Shown piece by piece: positions 11,263 to 23,216 of a stretch of 64,000 bases of DNA. Under the pieces are notes generated by a model that worked only from the letters and a program-made list of their open reading frames with translations, did not search any database and was not told where the DNA came from. Each line of letters starts with the position of its first letter. Position 1 is the first letter of the stretch. A program made the position numbers and the translations under genes. Source of the DNA: Inia geoffrensis (Eukaryota; Chordata; Mammalia; Artiodactyla; Iniidae); the NCBI GenBank assembly GCA_036417435.1, contig CM070904.1, forward strand, positions 47,332,408 through 47,396,407. The letters are read 5' to 3'.

Positions 11263-12204
11263 TATTTTTGATAATAATGGAGAAGGTCAACATTATGCTC
11301 TCATGGTTACTAAAGAGATAATCAACATTCTAAAAACTCCAGTCTCTGACTCCACTGGCCCTCTCATAGTTAAGCTACTTTATAAATCAGAGACCCATGC
11401 CTTTTTTTAAGATGTGTTTTTCTTGTTAACTCTCACAAGTTACACTTTAGCCATCCATTTAAGGCAGGCATTTTAATGTTACCTTATTTTCATTTGTATA
11501 CTAATCAAAGATTTGTTCTCTGTCTAGAGGCACATTAATTACAAAAACGCTCAATGTTATAAATCAAACAAATATATTCCTCCCTTTCTATTATTTGTTT
11601 CCTGTGGTATTTTTTTCTACCTTACGCTTTTCCTTGTCTTTCCTTTTATTCCTTCATTCTTCTGAGAGGTTCCATCTTCTCTCTTCTTAAAGCTGTATAA
11701 ACCAGAAAAGTAAAACCAGGAAATTTAAAACATCAGTTTCCAGGTCTCTGAAGCATGAACAGATGGGCATCAAAAATCCAGTCTTTTATTTTTTCCTTTT
11801 TCGTTTTCCTACCCACAACCTGAATAAATCAAAATTACCAGCAAATCCAACTTCCAGCACAACCCCCTTTTTTGTTCAATGCTACAGCATTAAGTATTGA
11901 TTCACTTCAAATTCTGGTTCTACGCTGTCTAATTTTTAAGCCACAGAAACTGTCTTTATTCCAAACTAATATTTTAAGATACAATTTTGTTAACTTTACA
12001 TTTGAAATAAAGCCTTTAAATGTACAAAGTGAGTGTACAAGCACTTCCGCTTTCTTCAGGTTTTCTATACTTTCTAGTATTTCTAAGTTTGGAAGACATG
12101 GGTAAAGTGCTGCGCTATTACTAGAATATAACCAAGGCTTGAAGGTAAAGAAAGACTTACATACTCAGTGAAAATACTGAGTGAAAAAGGTCAGAGAGAA
12201 AAAC
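11263..12204. other. Unique AT-rich sequence, no gene seen
   Basis: No repeat recognised. The frame at 11872-12105 is AT-driven, with no domain or splice support. Confidence 0.5.
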
Positions 12205-12720
12205 ATTTATTCACCATTCAACCCAAATTGGAATGCCTATTATGTGCCAGGCAAATAGTCAAGATGCGCTCACGAAACACCCAATGGGGTAGGTGCTCCA
12301 ATCAGGGGAGAATTAGGCATTATGGTTATGAGAACCCAGGCCTGGGGAGGGGGGCTAATGTCAAGAAAGGCTCTCCAGAGAAGGTGCTCTTTCGGCTGAA
12401 TCTTCAATGATGATTAGAAGGTAGCCAGGTGTGAATGTGAGAGGTGGACTGTGTTAAGAACAACAGCATGTGCAAAGGACCTGGTGAGAAAACATGGTTC
12501 AGGGGTAAAAGCAAAATATGGCCAGAGCATGGAGTGAGTGTGGATAGCAATGAAGGTAAGGGAGGGGGAGATCAAAAACGAGGCTCGAGAAATAAGCAGG
12601 GGGAGGACTTTCTGCCCTTAATAATGTAAGAGGTTTATAGCCATTTGAGAAATTTCTAATCAGATTGGGTCTGAATAAAAATGCTGCATGCGGTATGAAG
12701 AACAGACTGGAGAAAACATG
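12205..12720 (-). mobile_element. L2 LINE, antisense
   Basis: Reverse-oriented L2 3' region. It starts with TTTATTCACCATTCAACCC and TATTATGTGCCAGGC, passes through AGAGAAGGTGCTCTTTCGG, GAACAACAGCATGTGCAAAGG and GGCCAGAGCATGGAGTGAG, and ends near ATCAGATTGGGTCTG. Reading frames in it are not genes. Confidence 0.8.
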
Positions 12721-12829
12721 GAAGAGTAAACATCAATTTTAAATCCCTCTGCCTTTTGAAGCTCTACTGAAATAATGGCATGGGAATTTTTATAAGGCAT
12801 GGACTCTCAGGGACAACAAGAATGAGTAA

Positions 12830-14590
12830 GATGACAACAGAAAAGAAATGTCAACTGGATTTCAAGAGATGGAAAGCAGATGGATGAGTGGTGTTGGAGC
12901 AGAGAGACGGAGGCAGAATGCTTCTGTAAGTGTAGGTGATTCTGCTTGTGTACGTGGTGTTAGCAAAGAGACAGCAGCTCATTTGCTCCAGAGGAACTCC
13001 GGAAGGCTCAGGAACTGGACACACCAAGTGCCTCTGGAGGTGCAACTGCAGAGCAGAGCTGAAAACAGAACTGGTAGCAATTCTATAGAAAGTAAACACA
13101 AGCCCTCTGGTAACCTCCTCAAGCCCATGCAGCCAAGCAGCTACTGTCCTTCTCCCCTGACCTCCCTCCTCAGCAGCAGAAAGGCTTCCTCACTGGGTGA
13201 TATGGACCACAGAGACCAGGCAAGGCTAAAGGCAAGGGTGAGGGAAATTAAATGAAAGAATGTCTATTTATTAATGATGCTTCTCCAGCACCCCTCCTCC
13301 ATTTGGCTCCCAGACAGCTGCAGATTTTCCTTCCAGGACATTATAGGAACCTTTCTCTGGGAACGAACTGGGCTTGACCTAGCAACGCTGACATGTGGAG
13401 ATGCCACAATGAAACAAATGAATTCCTATGAGAAAGGTCACTGGTCAACAAGCCCTGTCTCTGAAATTCTAATCATCTTTCAAGGTCTCACCTCAAATAT
13501 GAATGGAGAGACAGTCACCATCAGATATTTGAGGAAAATTTTAACATCAAGTTAATATGATGAATCAAACAAATACAAAAAGGGAACTTAGAGGAAACTG
13601 AGACAACATGGAGAGTAGAAGAAAACTTAAAAAAAAAAAATCCTATGATATCCATAATGATAAAATAAGCTTTTGCATTCATGATGGGAGAAACAGGATG
13701 TGATTAGAAAGGAAATTCAAGAACAAGAAAGAGTGCTTACAAATAAAAATATCATAACTGAAAAGAATAAATAGAAGAGTTAGAAGATAAAGTTGAGAAA
13801 ATCTTACAGAAAGCAAAGTAAAAACAAAGAAGAAAATAGGAAGAGAGATAACAAAATAAGGTCAATCTAAGGTTCAATAATGACTAATAGGAGTTGAAGA
13901 ACATAATATTGAGAAAATCATGGGTGAGAAAATCAAAGAAAAAATATAAGAAAATTCTTTGTAGTGAAGGAAATATATACCCAGCATAAGAAAAGAACAA
14001 AAAGCCAATTATGGAATTTCAGAAGACAGGAGTTTCAGAAGACAGGAGTGAAAAAGAAAATCTAATACCTTTTGGGAGAGTGAACACGATGAGTCACAGG
14101 CAAGTTATCAGAAATAGAAATCAGACTTCTCAACAGGAAGTTCAGAAGTAGAAAACAATGGAGCATTACCTCAAACTTCTGAGAAAAATGAGTTCCAATG
14201 AGAGCTCAAAACTCAGTCAAGTATTAAGCAAATGTGAGGAAGGACAAAGCCATTTTCAGACAAGCAAGGTCTTAAGAAATTTTAGCTCCCTACATTTCTT
14301 GAGGAGATACCAGTGGATGTACCCCACTAAATGATAAAGTAAAGAAAGTAAAAAAAGAGAAAGATGTGGGATCCAGGAAATAGTTGACTCAAGGGTCCAG
14401 AGAGCAACATAAAACGAACAGAAGCAGGAGAATCTATGCCTCCAGGATGGAGGTGTCCAAGGAAAAAAATGGAAATGATAGATTTCCTGATGTGTCTGAC
14501 CATATTAAAAAGATGAGTTAGTGATGGTGGCAGAGCTAGGAATGGGTTTGTGATAGTGACACAGAAACCAAGCAAATAAAGCTAAAGCAA
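12830..14590 (+). mobile_element. L1/HAL1-like remnant
   Basis: The 3' part is clearest: AACAATGGAGCATTACCTCAAACTTCTGAG, CAGTCAAGTATTAAGCAAATGTGAGG and CATTTTCAGACAAGCAAGGTC match a block common to HAL1 and old L1 elements. Upstream, A-rich sequence (13560-14000) and a 5' part with GGCTCAGGAACTGG fit the same element. The 135-codon frame at 12848-13255 falls in the 5' part. Whether it is one element or several was not resolved. Confidence 0.5.
14017..14048. repeat. 16-bp perfect tandem duplication
   Basis: TTTCAGAAGACAGGAG occurs twice in direct succession, at 14017-14032 and 14033-14048, inside the L1/HAL1-like remnant. Confidence 0.95.
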
Positions 14591-15035
14591 TATTTACCTC
14601 CAGAAAAAAATGAGAGTTGTTCAGGGAAGGAAATCTTATCATAGAAAACAATGCTGCTCAGCAGGGAACAGTCTCACATAGCAATAATGCTATAAACACA
14701 GAGTATTTGATTAACCAAAAATTGAGATACAGCTATATTGGAAGGCTAGGGAGAGGGAAAAATATGTGAGTGCCTGCATGTGCCTGCTCATACAGTAAGA
14801 GGGCTAACTAAATCACCATTTCTACTGTAGGAAGTCAACAGATAATATCTCATATTTTAAAAAATCAAGAAATAGCAAGATAAGAAACAAAAGTTTTGTT
14901 AAGTGGTAGCTGCGACAGGGGGGCGGTTTGGGGTGGGATGAACTGGGTAAGGGAATTTTGCTTTGTCTTACAGATCCTTTTTGCACCCTCTGATCTTTTA
15001 AAACCAAATATATGCATCACCTTGAGAATCCATGA
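14591..15035. other. No further feature recognised
   Basis: A-rich sequence that may still belong to the remnant on its left. The G-rich patch around 14918-14945 is short. Confidence 0.4.
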
Positions 15036-15425
15036 CTTAATTAATAATCTCTAGAAATTTCTTACCAAAATCTCTTTGACTATTGCTTCTAGCATTTTCT
15101 CTAATTTTCCTTCTGAAACTTCTATTAGACATATGTTGAATTCTTATCTTTTTATTCCTTAAGATCTAGCTTCTAGGTCACTAATCCTCTCTTTACACAC
15201 GTCTAATACTTACACTCGGTGGTTAATTTCAATGAATGTATAAAATTTCTACTTAGTTCTTCTCAAAATATGCACTAAGATTTTATAGTGCCTTTTATTT
15301 CTCATACTTGCAATTTATTCTTTATGCTATTAACTGTTGTAGAAACCTACTTTATCTTCTCTATCCAGAAGTTCTAGTATCTGAGCTTATTAAGGGTCTA
15401 ATCCTACAGTAAGTTGTTCGAGCCA
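15036..15425 (-). mobile_element. Old L1-like fragment, antisense
   Basis: CTATTGCTTCTAGCATTTTCTC, CTTCTATTAGACATATGTTG, GGTCACTAATCCTCTCTTTACAC and AGTTCTAGTATCTGAG follow the reverse complement of an old L1 coiled-coil ORF1/5' region. Diverged; ends approximate. Confidence 0.5.
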
Positions 15426-16484
15426 GTTTATCACTTGCTACGCTAGGATGGATATTCAACAGGAAACACCAGAAAGCTACAGGCTCCCCAAAATGAAGCA
15501 ATTGAGAAAGGTTTGTACCCAAGTTTTACGCTTCCTTTAAAAAAAACTCACCATTTTTCTAAATTCTAATATGTTTCCTTCGGCAGTCAGCAGGTATTTA
15601 TAGAGCACCCACTCAAACTCAAAATTCTGCTGTTATAGGAAAAAGAATTAGAAGAAAAATCAGACATTTTAACATATGGTTGGATTTCCCTCTTCTAAGC
15701 TTTTTAAAGAAATAGTATGTTGGTTGTTTAAAGATCACAACAATCCATGGTCATCTTTCAGGACATGCTGAACATTATTTTGAGGTTTAACATTATTTGC
15801 AGAAGAGTTTTCTCCTTTCCACCTTGAAATATCCTTTTCTGAACAGTGGGCATATATTTGCAGTAGAGACATCCATTCACAGTTTGTGCTAACATTATTG
15901 TGAATCATAACCACAGAGATGTACAAACATCTCCCTAAATACTAAAGTGGATATAAATGGAAGTGGTATACCTTTAAGGACATAATAAATGTCCTAGAAA
16001 AAGTAACTATGCAGTGAAATTCTCATATAAAACAAAAAAATTCTTATAATCTTAAAAATGTAATTATTCTATAATTTAGCTGTACTGAGAGTCTGCATCT
16101 TATTGGCCTGGGCTATTTTAGAGTACTGCATATCCTACCTGAATTGTCAATACATGCCCTACTTTATACCCATTTAACACTTCAATAATATATGCCAGGG
16201 CATAACTGAGTTCTAAGTTATTCTAGAACTGCATGTTATTTTGGGAGTACAGATAGCAAATGGCCAGATGGCCCTACAGTAAACGCCGAAGGCCATTTAA
16301 AACTAATCCATGTGTAGATGTATTCCAACAGAGAATTATGGGCAGCAACCAGTGAGATCCCGAAGTTCTACTACAATATTATCTTTGTTAAGCCAGAAAT
16401 AACATTCCGATTTTACAGAACTGGAGTTAAAACAAACATTATTCTTTACTTTCCTGTAGTAAATAAACGAGCAAAATCAACTCT
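15426..16484. other. Unique AT-rich sequence, no gene seen
   Basis: No repeat was recognised. Short frames on both strands have no domain or splice support. Confidence 0.5.
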
Positions 16485-16550
16485 ATTGCCTCACAGGCTT
16501 ATGGTAGATGCTCAATATAGACTTGCTGAATGAATGAATGCCTTGGTACA
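16485..16550 (+). mobile_element. L2 LINE 3' tail
   Basis: ATGGTAGATGCTCAATATAGACTTGCTGAATGAATGAATG is the typical end of L2 with its TGAA repeats. Confidence 0.6.
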
Positions 16551-17057
16551 AGGAAGTGGAATAGGTTATGTATATGCTATTCTATGCTTTTCTGGGTCCT
16601 GATTGTTTCTGTATACTGAAGTGTGGTTTGGGAGTTTGCATATGTTTTATTTAGGTAGTTTGCATATACAAAGTAGAAAGAGGTAAGGTTGTTTGAAGGG
16701 TAATTATTTCTTGATGGAAGAATATAAAAAGTATAAACAGCTCAGCTATTGCTTAGGCAAACTCAGCTCTTCATTCCTGATCTACAATGCAAATAGTGTA
16801 CAAAATAAGGTTTTATTAAAGAGTGACTGTCACATCAACAGGAAGGAGAATGAAGACTTGCTACGCAGGATTACTAGATATATTGAATTTGTTGTCACCA
16901 AGATCAACAAAATCCTGCTTCTAAAGACTACACACTGTGACATAGAAATAACTTTGCAATACAGAACACGCCTTTGATTTTTTTCCATTTTATTGTAATG
17001 GGGTTATACCTCTAGAAGAAATGAATGTCAATTTATTGATGGCTTGGGCCACTATTT
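16551..17057. other. Unique sequence, no gene seen
   Basis: AT-rich. The frame at 16693-16977 has no recognisable domain. Confidence 0.5.
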
Positions 17058-17071
17058 AAAAAGTAATATAC

Positions 17072-17422
17072 AGGACGTCCCTGGTGGTGCAGTGGGGATT
17101 TCCCTGGTGGCGCAGTGGTTAAGAATCCACCTGCTAATGCAGGGGACACGGGCTTGAGCCCTGGTCTGGGAAGATCCCACATGCCGCAGAGCAACTAAGC
17201 CCGTGCGCCACAACTACTGAGCCTGCGCTCTAGAGCCCGCGAGCCACAATTACTGAAGCCCGGGCTCCCTAGAGCCCATGCTCTGCAACAAGAGAAGCCA
17301 CTGCAATGAGAAGCCCGCGCACCACAATGAAGAGTAGCCCCCTCTCACCACAACTAGAGAAAGCCCGTGCGCAGCAACGAAGACCCAACGCAGCCTAAAA
17401 TAAATATATTAATTAAAAAAAT
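17072..17422 (+). mobile_element. Long-form CHR-type SINE with duplicated head
   Basis: The element starts with two heads in tandem: 17072-17095 (CCCTGGTGGTGCAGTGG) and 17096-17118 (CCCTGGTGGCGCAGTGG), so the pol III A box is present twice. The rest is the long form, with repeated CACAACTACTGAGCC-type units and a TAAAATAAATATATT tail. A 14-bp target-site duplication (AAAAAGTAATATAC at 17058-17071, AAAAAGTAATGTAC at 17423-17436) encloses both heads. Confidence 0.95.
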
Positions 17423-17436
17423 AAAAAGTAATGTAC

Positions 17437-18374
17437 TAATCAGAAAACATCTGTGATAACTCACAATCCATTCTGAAAAAAAAAATTAGAAACTTTCTAT
17501 CACATGATATCTCCACAGCACAACTCTACAGCGTACAGTGTGGAGTGCGACTTTTCCTAACACCTTCGCATTTCAGCTGAGGTCCTAACGCCAAGGACTA
17601 ATACCTACAAATGCTAAACAGAGGTGCTGCCACATTTCTGCAGGACTCGCTAAAGATAGAAATATTGGCCCCGTACTCTTCTCGATCACTGTCTAACAGC
17701 CTAAGTAAGAGGAGGAGATTCACAGGAGTAGGTGTGCTCCATGGAAACCTCTCATAGAGACTGGGAATGGTTGGCAGGAGGGGAGGCCGGCACCTCTTTC
17801 CCCGAAGTGAATGACTGCCAAGATGCCAGAACCCAAAAGCCTACCTCCTCCTGCCCCTGAAACAGAGTTCTTGGGAGAACCTAATGCATATGCTCCCCCC
17901 ACCCCCCTCCCCCGCCAAATATGGGACATAGATCCTGATGAGAGTCAGGACTTCGAGATTTTGAAGGTAGGAGGCTGTCAGAAGTTGTCCACATGGCAGG
18001 GCAAGAAGAAAGGGCAGCAATGGAAGCAGCCTCCATTTTTTACCATTTGGAAGGGAAAGGGTACCTAATTTTGTTTTTCCCTGTGGTCCCAGTGGAGGGG
18101 AGTCATGTGCCATTTTGAAAGGACTACGCTCAGGAAGGCTGCCTTCAGGGCAAGGAACATACTACTGGGGTCAGAGCGGAGAGAAGGAAGTGATTAGAGA
18201 GAATCCAGAGAGGGTTTCCTGTACGACAGGGAACACCTGTGGGTGAGATCTCACCAGGAGTGTCTCAAAAGAACACATCTACGTGCCACACAAAAGTGCT
18301 GGCATCTGGCTACTGCCTGACAGAAGGCATTTGACACTCCAAAGAGACCCTCAAACAGCAGCAGCTATGTAAGA
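17437..18374. other. Unique, GC-richer sequence
   Basis: No repeat recognised. G+C is higher than in the surroundings from 17690 to 18250. It contains the candidate exon at 17811. Confidence 0.5.
17811..17966 (+). CDS. Weak candidate first coding exon, unrecognised
   Basis: An ATG at 17811 opens 52 codons rich in Pro, Glu and Asp, beginning MTAKMPEPKSLPPP. At 17966 the frame ends on a codon boundary at a good splice-donor match, TTTTGAAG/GTAGGA. The open frame continues to 18068. Kozak context (AAGTGA before ATG) is weak, no promoter or matching downstream exon was found, and a frame of this size can arise by chance in 64 kb. I recognise no family. Confidence 0.15.
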
Positions 18375-18385
18375 AGCCTTCCTCT

Positions 18386-18585
18386 TTTTTTTTTCGGTAC
18401 GGGGGCCTCTCACTGTTGTGGCCTCTCCTGTTGAGGAGCACAGGCTCCGGACGCGCAGGCTCAGCGGCCATGGCTCATGGGCCTAGCCGCTCCGCGTCAT
18501 GTGGGATCTTCCCGGACCGGGGCACGAACCCGTGTCCCCTGCATTGGCAGGTGGACCCTCAACCACTGCGCCACCAGGGAAGCCC
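18386..18585 (-). mobile_element. Young CHR-type SINE
   Basis: Complete short form in reverse, T run at left and CACCAGGGAAGCCC at right. The 11-bp target-site duplication AGCCTTCCTCT lies at 18375-18385 and 18586-18596. The body has small changes such as GGTACGGGGGCC and CCTGTTGAGGAGC. Confidence 0.96.
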
Positions 18586-18596
18586 AGCCTTCCTCT

Positions 18597-19080
18597 CTTT
18601 TCCTCCTGTCCCTCCTCCCAGTCCAGACCCTGATGCAGGAGCTTAAAGGGGAGGGTAGGAGGCATGAAAGGAAGTGTACTTAATTGGCTTATTGGACTTG
18701 ATACTCATAATGAGGGAACAGCGTTATGTCCTCTTCTGCCACTGCCTTCAAACACATCCTCACATCTCCTACTTCTTCCTGTTGGTAACAACTTCAGCAG
18801 ATACCTTGGCTTTCTGGCTTGTGATTATTATCTTCTGGTACTGTCTGCATTTCTTTTTTTTTCTCCCTCCCATGTTATAATCTAGGAATAGGAAAGGCCT
18901 TTTTAAACATGGCACTAAAGGTAGAAATCACAAAAGTATAGATTCGTTTGTGCAAAACTAAATACTTTAATATAACAAAAGCTTCATAAATTCAATTGAC
19001 AAGCAAGTGAAAGGAATATCTGACACATATGCAACTCATAGAAATCAATGCAGCTAGCTGTCCAGCAATCCCACGTTAAA
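18597..19080. other. Unique sequence, no gene seen
   Basis: Pyrimidine-rich at both ends of 18590-18870. Two overlapping short frames have no domain support. Confidence 0.5.
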
Positions 19081-19285
19081 TTAGCTCTGCTATTGTGTGA
19101 CCTGTTAGCTGTGTGACTTTGGGCGATTCACTTAGTATCTCTGAGCTTCAGTTTCCTCATCTATGAAAGGATATTAATACCACTACCTTTATCAGTGGGT
19201 CCTAAGGAGGATTAAATAATCTGATTGATGTAAAGCACTTAGCACAGTGTCAGACAAATAGTATGTATTCAAAGAAACGTCAGCT
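19081..19285 (+). mobile_element. MIR SINE fossil
   Basis: Well-kept MIR core: GCTGTGTGACTTTGGGCG, CACTTAGTATCTCTGAGCTTCAG, TTTCCTCATCTATGAAAGG, GAGGATTAAATAATC and AAGCACTTAGCACAGTG. Confidence 0.9.
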
Positions 19286-22200
19286 TTGTATCCTCATGGC
19301 CATCATCAAATCTCCAAGTGGCAAGTTACAGGTAGTAAAAATTAATTTATAAGCATTCTTCCTCTCTTTTTTTTTTGCCTGTATTGCCATAGTTTTCCAC
19401 ATTGAGCATCTATTACTTTGGTAGGAAAAATACACAAACTATTTCAGATGAAAAATGAGAATAAATGCATTTGTGAGTCTCTGCCAACTTTACAAAGTAG
19501 AGAAAGCTACGTGTTTCTCACTCAGGCTACAGTGGATCATCCTGGCTAGTTTGTTATATGTAATGTCACTCAGAGTTATCGAATAGGCAAAATGGTTCTC
19601 TTCCAACATAGGCAAGAACCATCTGGTCATTCGTTGACAGAAATAAATATCTGAACACGAATTATACTTCCACTGGTCAGTATATACACACACAAGACAT
19701 GTGAAAGGCATAAAGGCTTTCAAAAACATTCACAAGAATAGAATGAAACATTTTGTATCACGGCTTTATGCCATGTTGTCACGTCAGGTTGTACTTGTTT
19801 ATCACATCACTTCATTTACTCTAGTAAAAAATTACTCCCAGGACTCAGTTTCCTTTACTGGCACTGCCATTCATTCTGGGCACAATTTTATAAAAATGAG
19901 GCGAATGGAAAGATACTGATGTCATTGTAAGATGAAGCAAAGCCACATGAGAGGCCCTGGCTCTGGTGCTCATTTAGGTCCCATCGAAGTAAGAGGGAAG
20001 AAGTTCTGGGATGTATGTGTCACAGTATTGGAAATGGCTGCCCTCCACAAACAAGCCCAATTTACAAGAGAAGAACATATAAGGTAGAAGGGGGTTTCAA
20101 TTTTTAAACTACATTACAAAGCACACATTTGCTTCTAAACTTTAAAGCAGTGCTGCATCGCATTTGGATAGAGTTATAGCATTGCTTTAAACACACACGC
20201 ACACCCAGACACACATACACCATGGAGGTAATCCAGTTCCTCCTGCAGCACAGATGTGCACAAGAATGTTCTAAGTGATTAAGATAGGGCTTTAAAGTTA
20301 GTTAATTAGAAACATATGTCTTTCTGTGATCAACATTGATACTAGCTCTGAGTTCTGATTGGTGGAAATGTAAGTTTAAATTTAGATTTAAAATTTAAAA
20401 TGCATGGATAACCCTTGGACCTGCTTTTGTGGTGAACTGTCTTAGAATGAGGGCCTTTAATATCTAAATGCCTTCCATCAAGGCTAACAGTTTAAAAAAG
20501 AGAATTCTGCTCATCTGATATTATTAAACTGAGCTTCTCATAAATAGCATGTTTTTTTTCTTGGAAGGAAGGATAGCAAAAGTCAGGAGTGTAATATTTT
20601 AAATCCTATCTTGAAAGAAAGAAATTGCTATCATTGTAACAAAACCCACATCACTCTACTCTGATTTTTGGGATGACCCTTTTTAAAAAAAGCCATAGTG
20701 TCACTGAGAGAATAAAATACAATAATCAGTGGTAAAAGGTTCAGCTTAGTGCTTGGCACAAGTAGTTGCTTAATAAAGTTTCCGTTTTGCAGAAATGAAG
20801 GTAATTGCTAGAGAAAGTCAACCTAGAGAGTTACAATAAATATGTGCTTATTTTTAAGTTCAAGTTTTATTTTCTACCAGGCTTAAATATCAACCTCTGA
20901 ATGTCCGGGTTATACTGGAAAAAACATTTCTGCAATTGGAAATTTTAATGTTACAGTTGCATGAAAAGTCCCAAAGGTCAAATGAAGGTGCTTCCCATTT
21001 GCCTCACATCCCCTGACCCAAGCCACATGTACAGAGGACACAGGTCACTCCCAGTCTCCTGGGGCCATATTGACAAGAACGTGTCCCCATGGATTAGCAG
21101 AGCAATCCAACTTCCCCAGTTTCCTAAAGAATGGATCAGCTTAGGTCATCTTCTAACAAACATGTGTTACTCTTCTATTGGAAAACAATATGGAAGTTCT
21201 CATTGAAAGAGGTGCACTTGATCATTTCTGCCTGCTAGTATTAAAGAAGCTGCTGATGTTGATGGCACAGGCACTTAGATGAAAAACTACAGACCCTCCA
21301 AATTCTTTTATTTATATATTGTTCACAATTCCAGAGAGGGTGATAACAATGCCAATTAAATTCTCCTCTCACTGAAGTACCATATATGTCCTAGAAATGG
21401 GGCTGAGAGTGGGGTAGGGTGTGTGTGTGTTAAACTTCTTCAGTAGGAGGGGGAGTTTAGCAAGGTACCTTTAGAAGCAAATTGTCTCCGCCTCAAATTT
21501 CAGGGTCAACACCTAATAGGTAAGTAACCCATGGTCAATAAAATAACCTAATTGAGCCATTGGCTTTTCACTTATTAAATGGGAACAAGCTCCTACAGTT
21601 GTCTTACAGATCAGATGAAATGGTATATGTGCAACTGATCTATAGTAGAGACTATTTATACCAATAAATCCATTTTGCTCTCAGATGACATGTTCTAGAA
21701 AGAAACCACACCTGCTTAGCCTGACAAGCTAGCTGCTGATGTTCTGGGTGTCATTATTAGAGCAAATCTCCCAGAAAAGTTCTAGAACTGGTTGATGAAT
21801 TCAGATATTTCCTTACATTTATTTTTATATCTGTTTTAAATAGCTCCCATTGAGTTCCACACTTTGCACGCGTGGCTATCAATGGCATTAGTGGTCTAAA
21901 AACGTCCCAGGCACCTGAATAGTGAGACAGGCAAACCATTATGACAAAAACAACCTGCCATCCCTTGTCACCTCATCTGATTTTTCCATTATTTCTGATT
22001 GATGCAGCTGCACAAAGCACTCAAAGAAAACCACGAGATACAGGAAAAAGATGTTGAGGAATACATTTCAAGCTGGGTGTTAAGTGCAGATATGAGAAAC
22101 TGGTTATTAAAAGCACAGAAGCAAAGCTCAGGGAGGTAGGAGGAATGAACAGGAAAGAATCCCGTATCTAGACACTAATATCCAAGGTTTCACTCTTAAG

Positions 22201-22954
22201 AATGTTTTCCCTTCTTCCACTTCCTCTTAGTCAAAATATTAAGTAGTCCTAGGTTATACTCAAATACTGAATAGTTTTCCAATAGGTAAGCCGATATTAA
22301 CTTCCTATTGTGTTAATGTCCATGTTTTACTAAGGGCTATTTTTGCCATACCTCACAGAAAGTAAAATAAAAATGTTGGAAATATTGTTCCTTTGGACAT
22401 AATTTGTGGTGACTCTTTTTATTTTTCTTTAGTGGTAGGTTACCTAGGTAAATTACAAAAGCAACTACATATTATTGTGGGATAATATTCTGAATATTCT
22501 CTGTAAAAGTATAATACATGCATTAGTTTTTCAAAACCACAGTTAGGATTATCAAGGATTATGAGAATGAATTGGGTTGAAAAGCTGTCTAGAGTAGACT
22601 TTGGAGTGGGTTCACAGAAATAGGTATCCTATACAACAATAAAATCCACCATGATGCCTTTTCTAGAGAACTTATCTACAACTAGCAAAACTTGATGGGA
22701 CAATTCCTTTTAAGTTTAAATCATGGGAAAGAGTCTGAATAATCTGCAAGACAAAAATAATGTGTCACACATCTCCAAATCACCAATTATTAACCTGGTG
22801 ACCCTGAATGGGCTTCAGGGAGTCCTTGAACGCCCTGTAATTATATGGAAGATTGTGTGTGTGTATGTGTAGTTATTTACATTTTTCTAAGGAAAGATAC
22901 CATAAATTTCATCTGACTTCTAAAAGGATTTATGACACCCCCATAAGGTTGAGA
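19286..22954. other. Long, largely repeat-poor interval
   Basis: Only traces of old repeats are seen: a short tail at 20740-20785 (GTGCTTGGCACAAGTAG) and a faint MIR-like stretch at 21480-21640. A (GT) run of a few units lies at 21420-21430. Frames in the interval are short with no domains. The rest is unique, AT-rich and unexplained. Confidence 0.45.
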
Positions 22955-23075
22955 AGAATTTATTCATTCCATAAATATATTTTATATGACTACTCTTTGT
23001 TAGGCACTATGCTAAGTTTGGGAGCACACAGAAGACACAGTGCTTGACCTCTGCATTTCAGAGTCTAGCAATTGA
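22955..23075 (-). mobile_element. L2 LINE 3' tail, antisense
   Basis: TTTATTCATTCCATAAATATATTTTA, TTGTTAGGCACTATGCTAAG and GGGAGCACACAGAAGACACAGTGC follow the reverse-oriented L2 end. Confidence 0.55.
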
Positions 23076-23216
23076 TTTGAATATGGGAGGTGGGATGGAA
23101 TCATTAATCTTAAAACCCCACTAATTACCCTTCTCTCCTAATCCAACCCCAACCCATCTAATCTTCTCCAGATCTCACAGCCTCCTTGAGACAAAGTCTC
23201 CTTTATATAATCCATA

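Noticed and set aside
12848..13255. 135-codon frame, plus strand
   Set aside because: It lies in the 5' part of an L1/HAL1-like remnant and has no known domain or splice signals.
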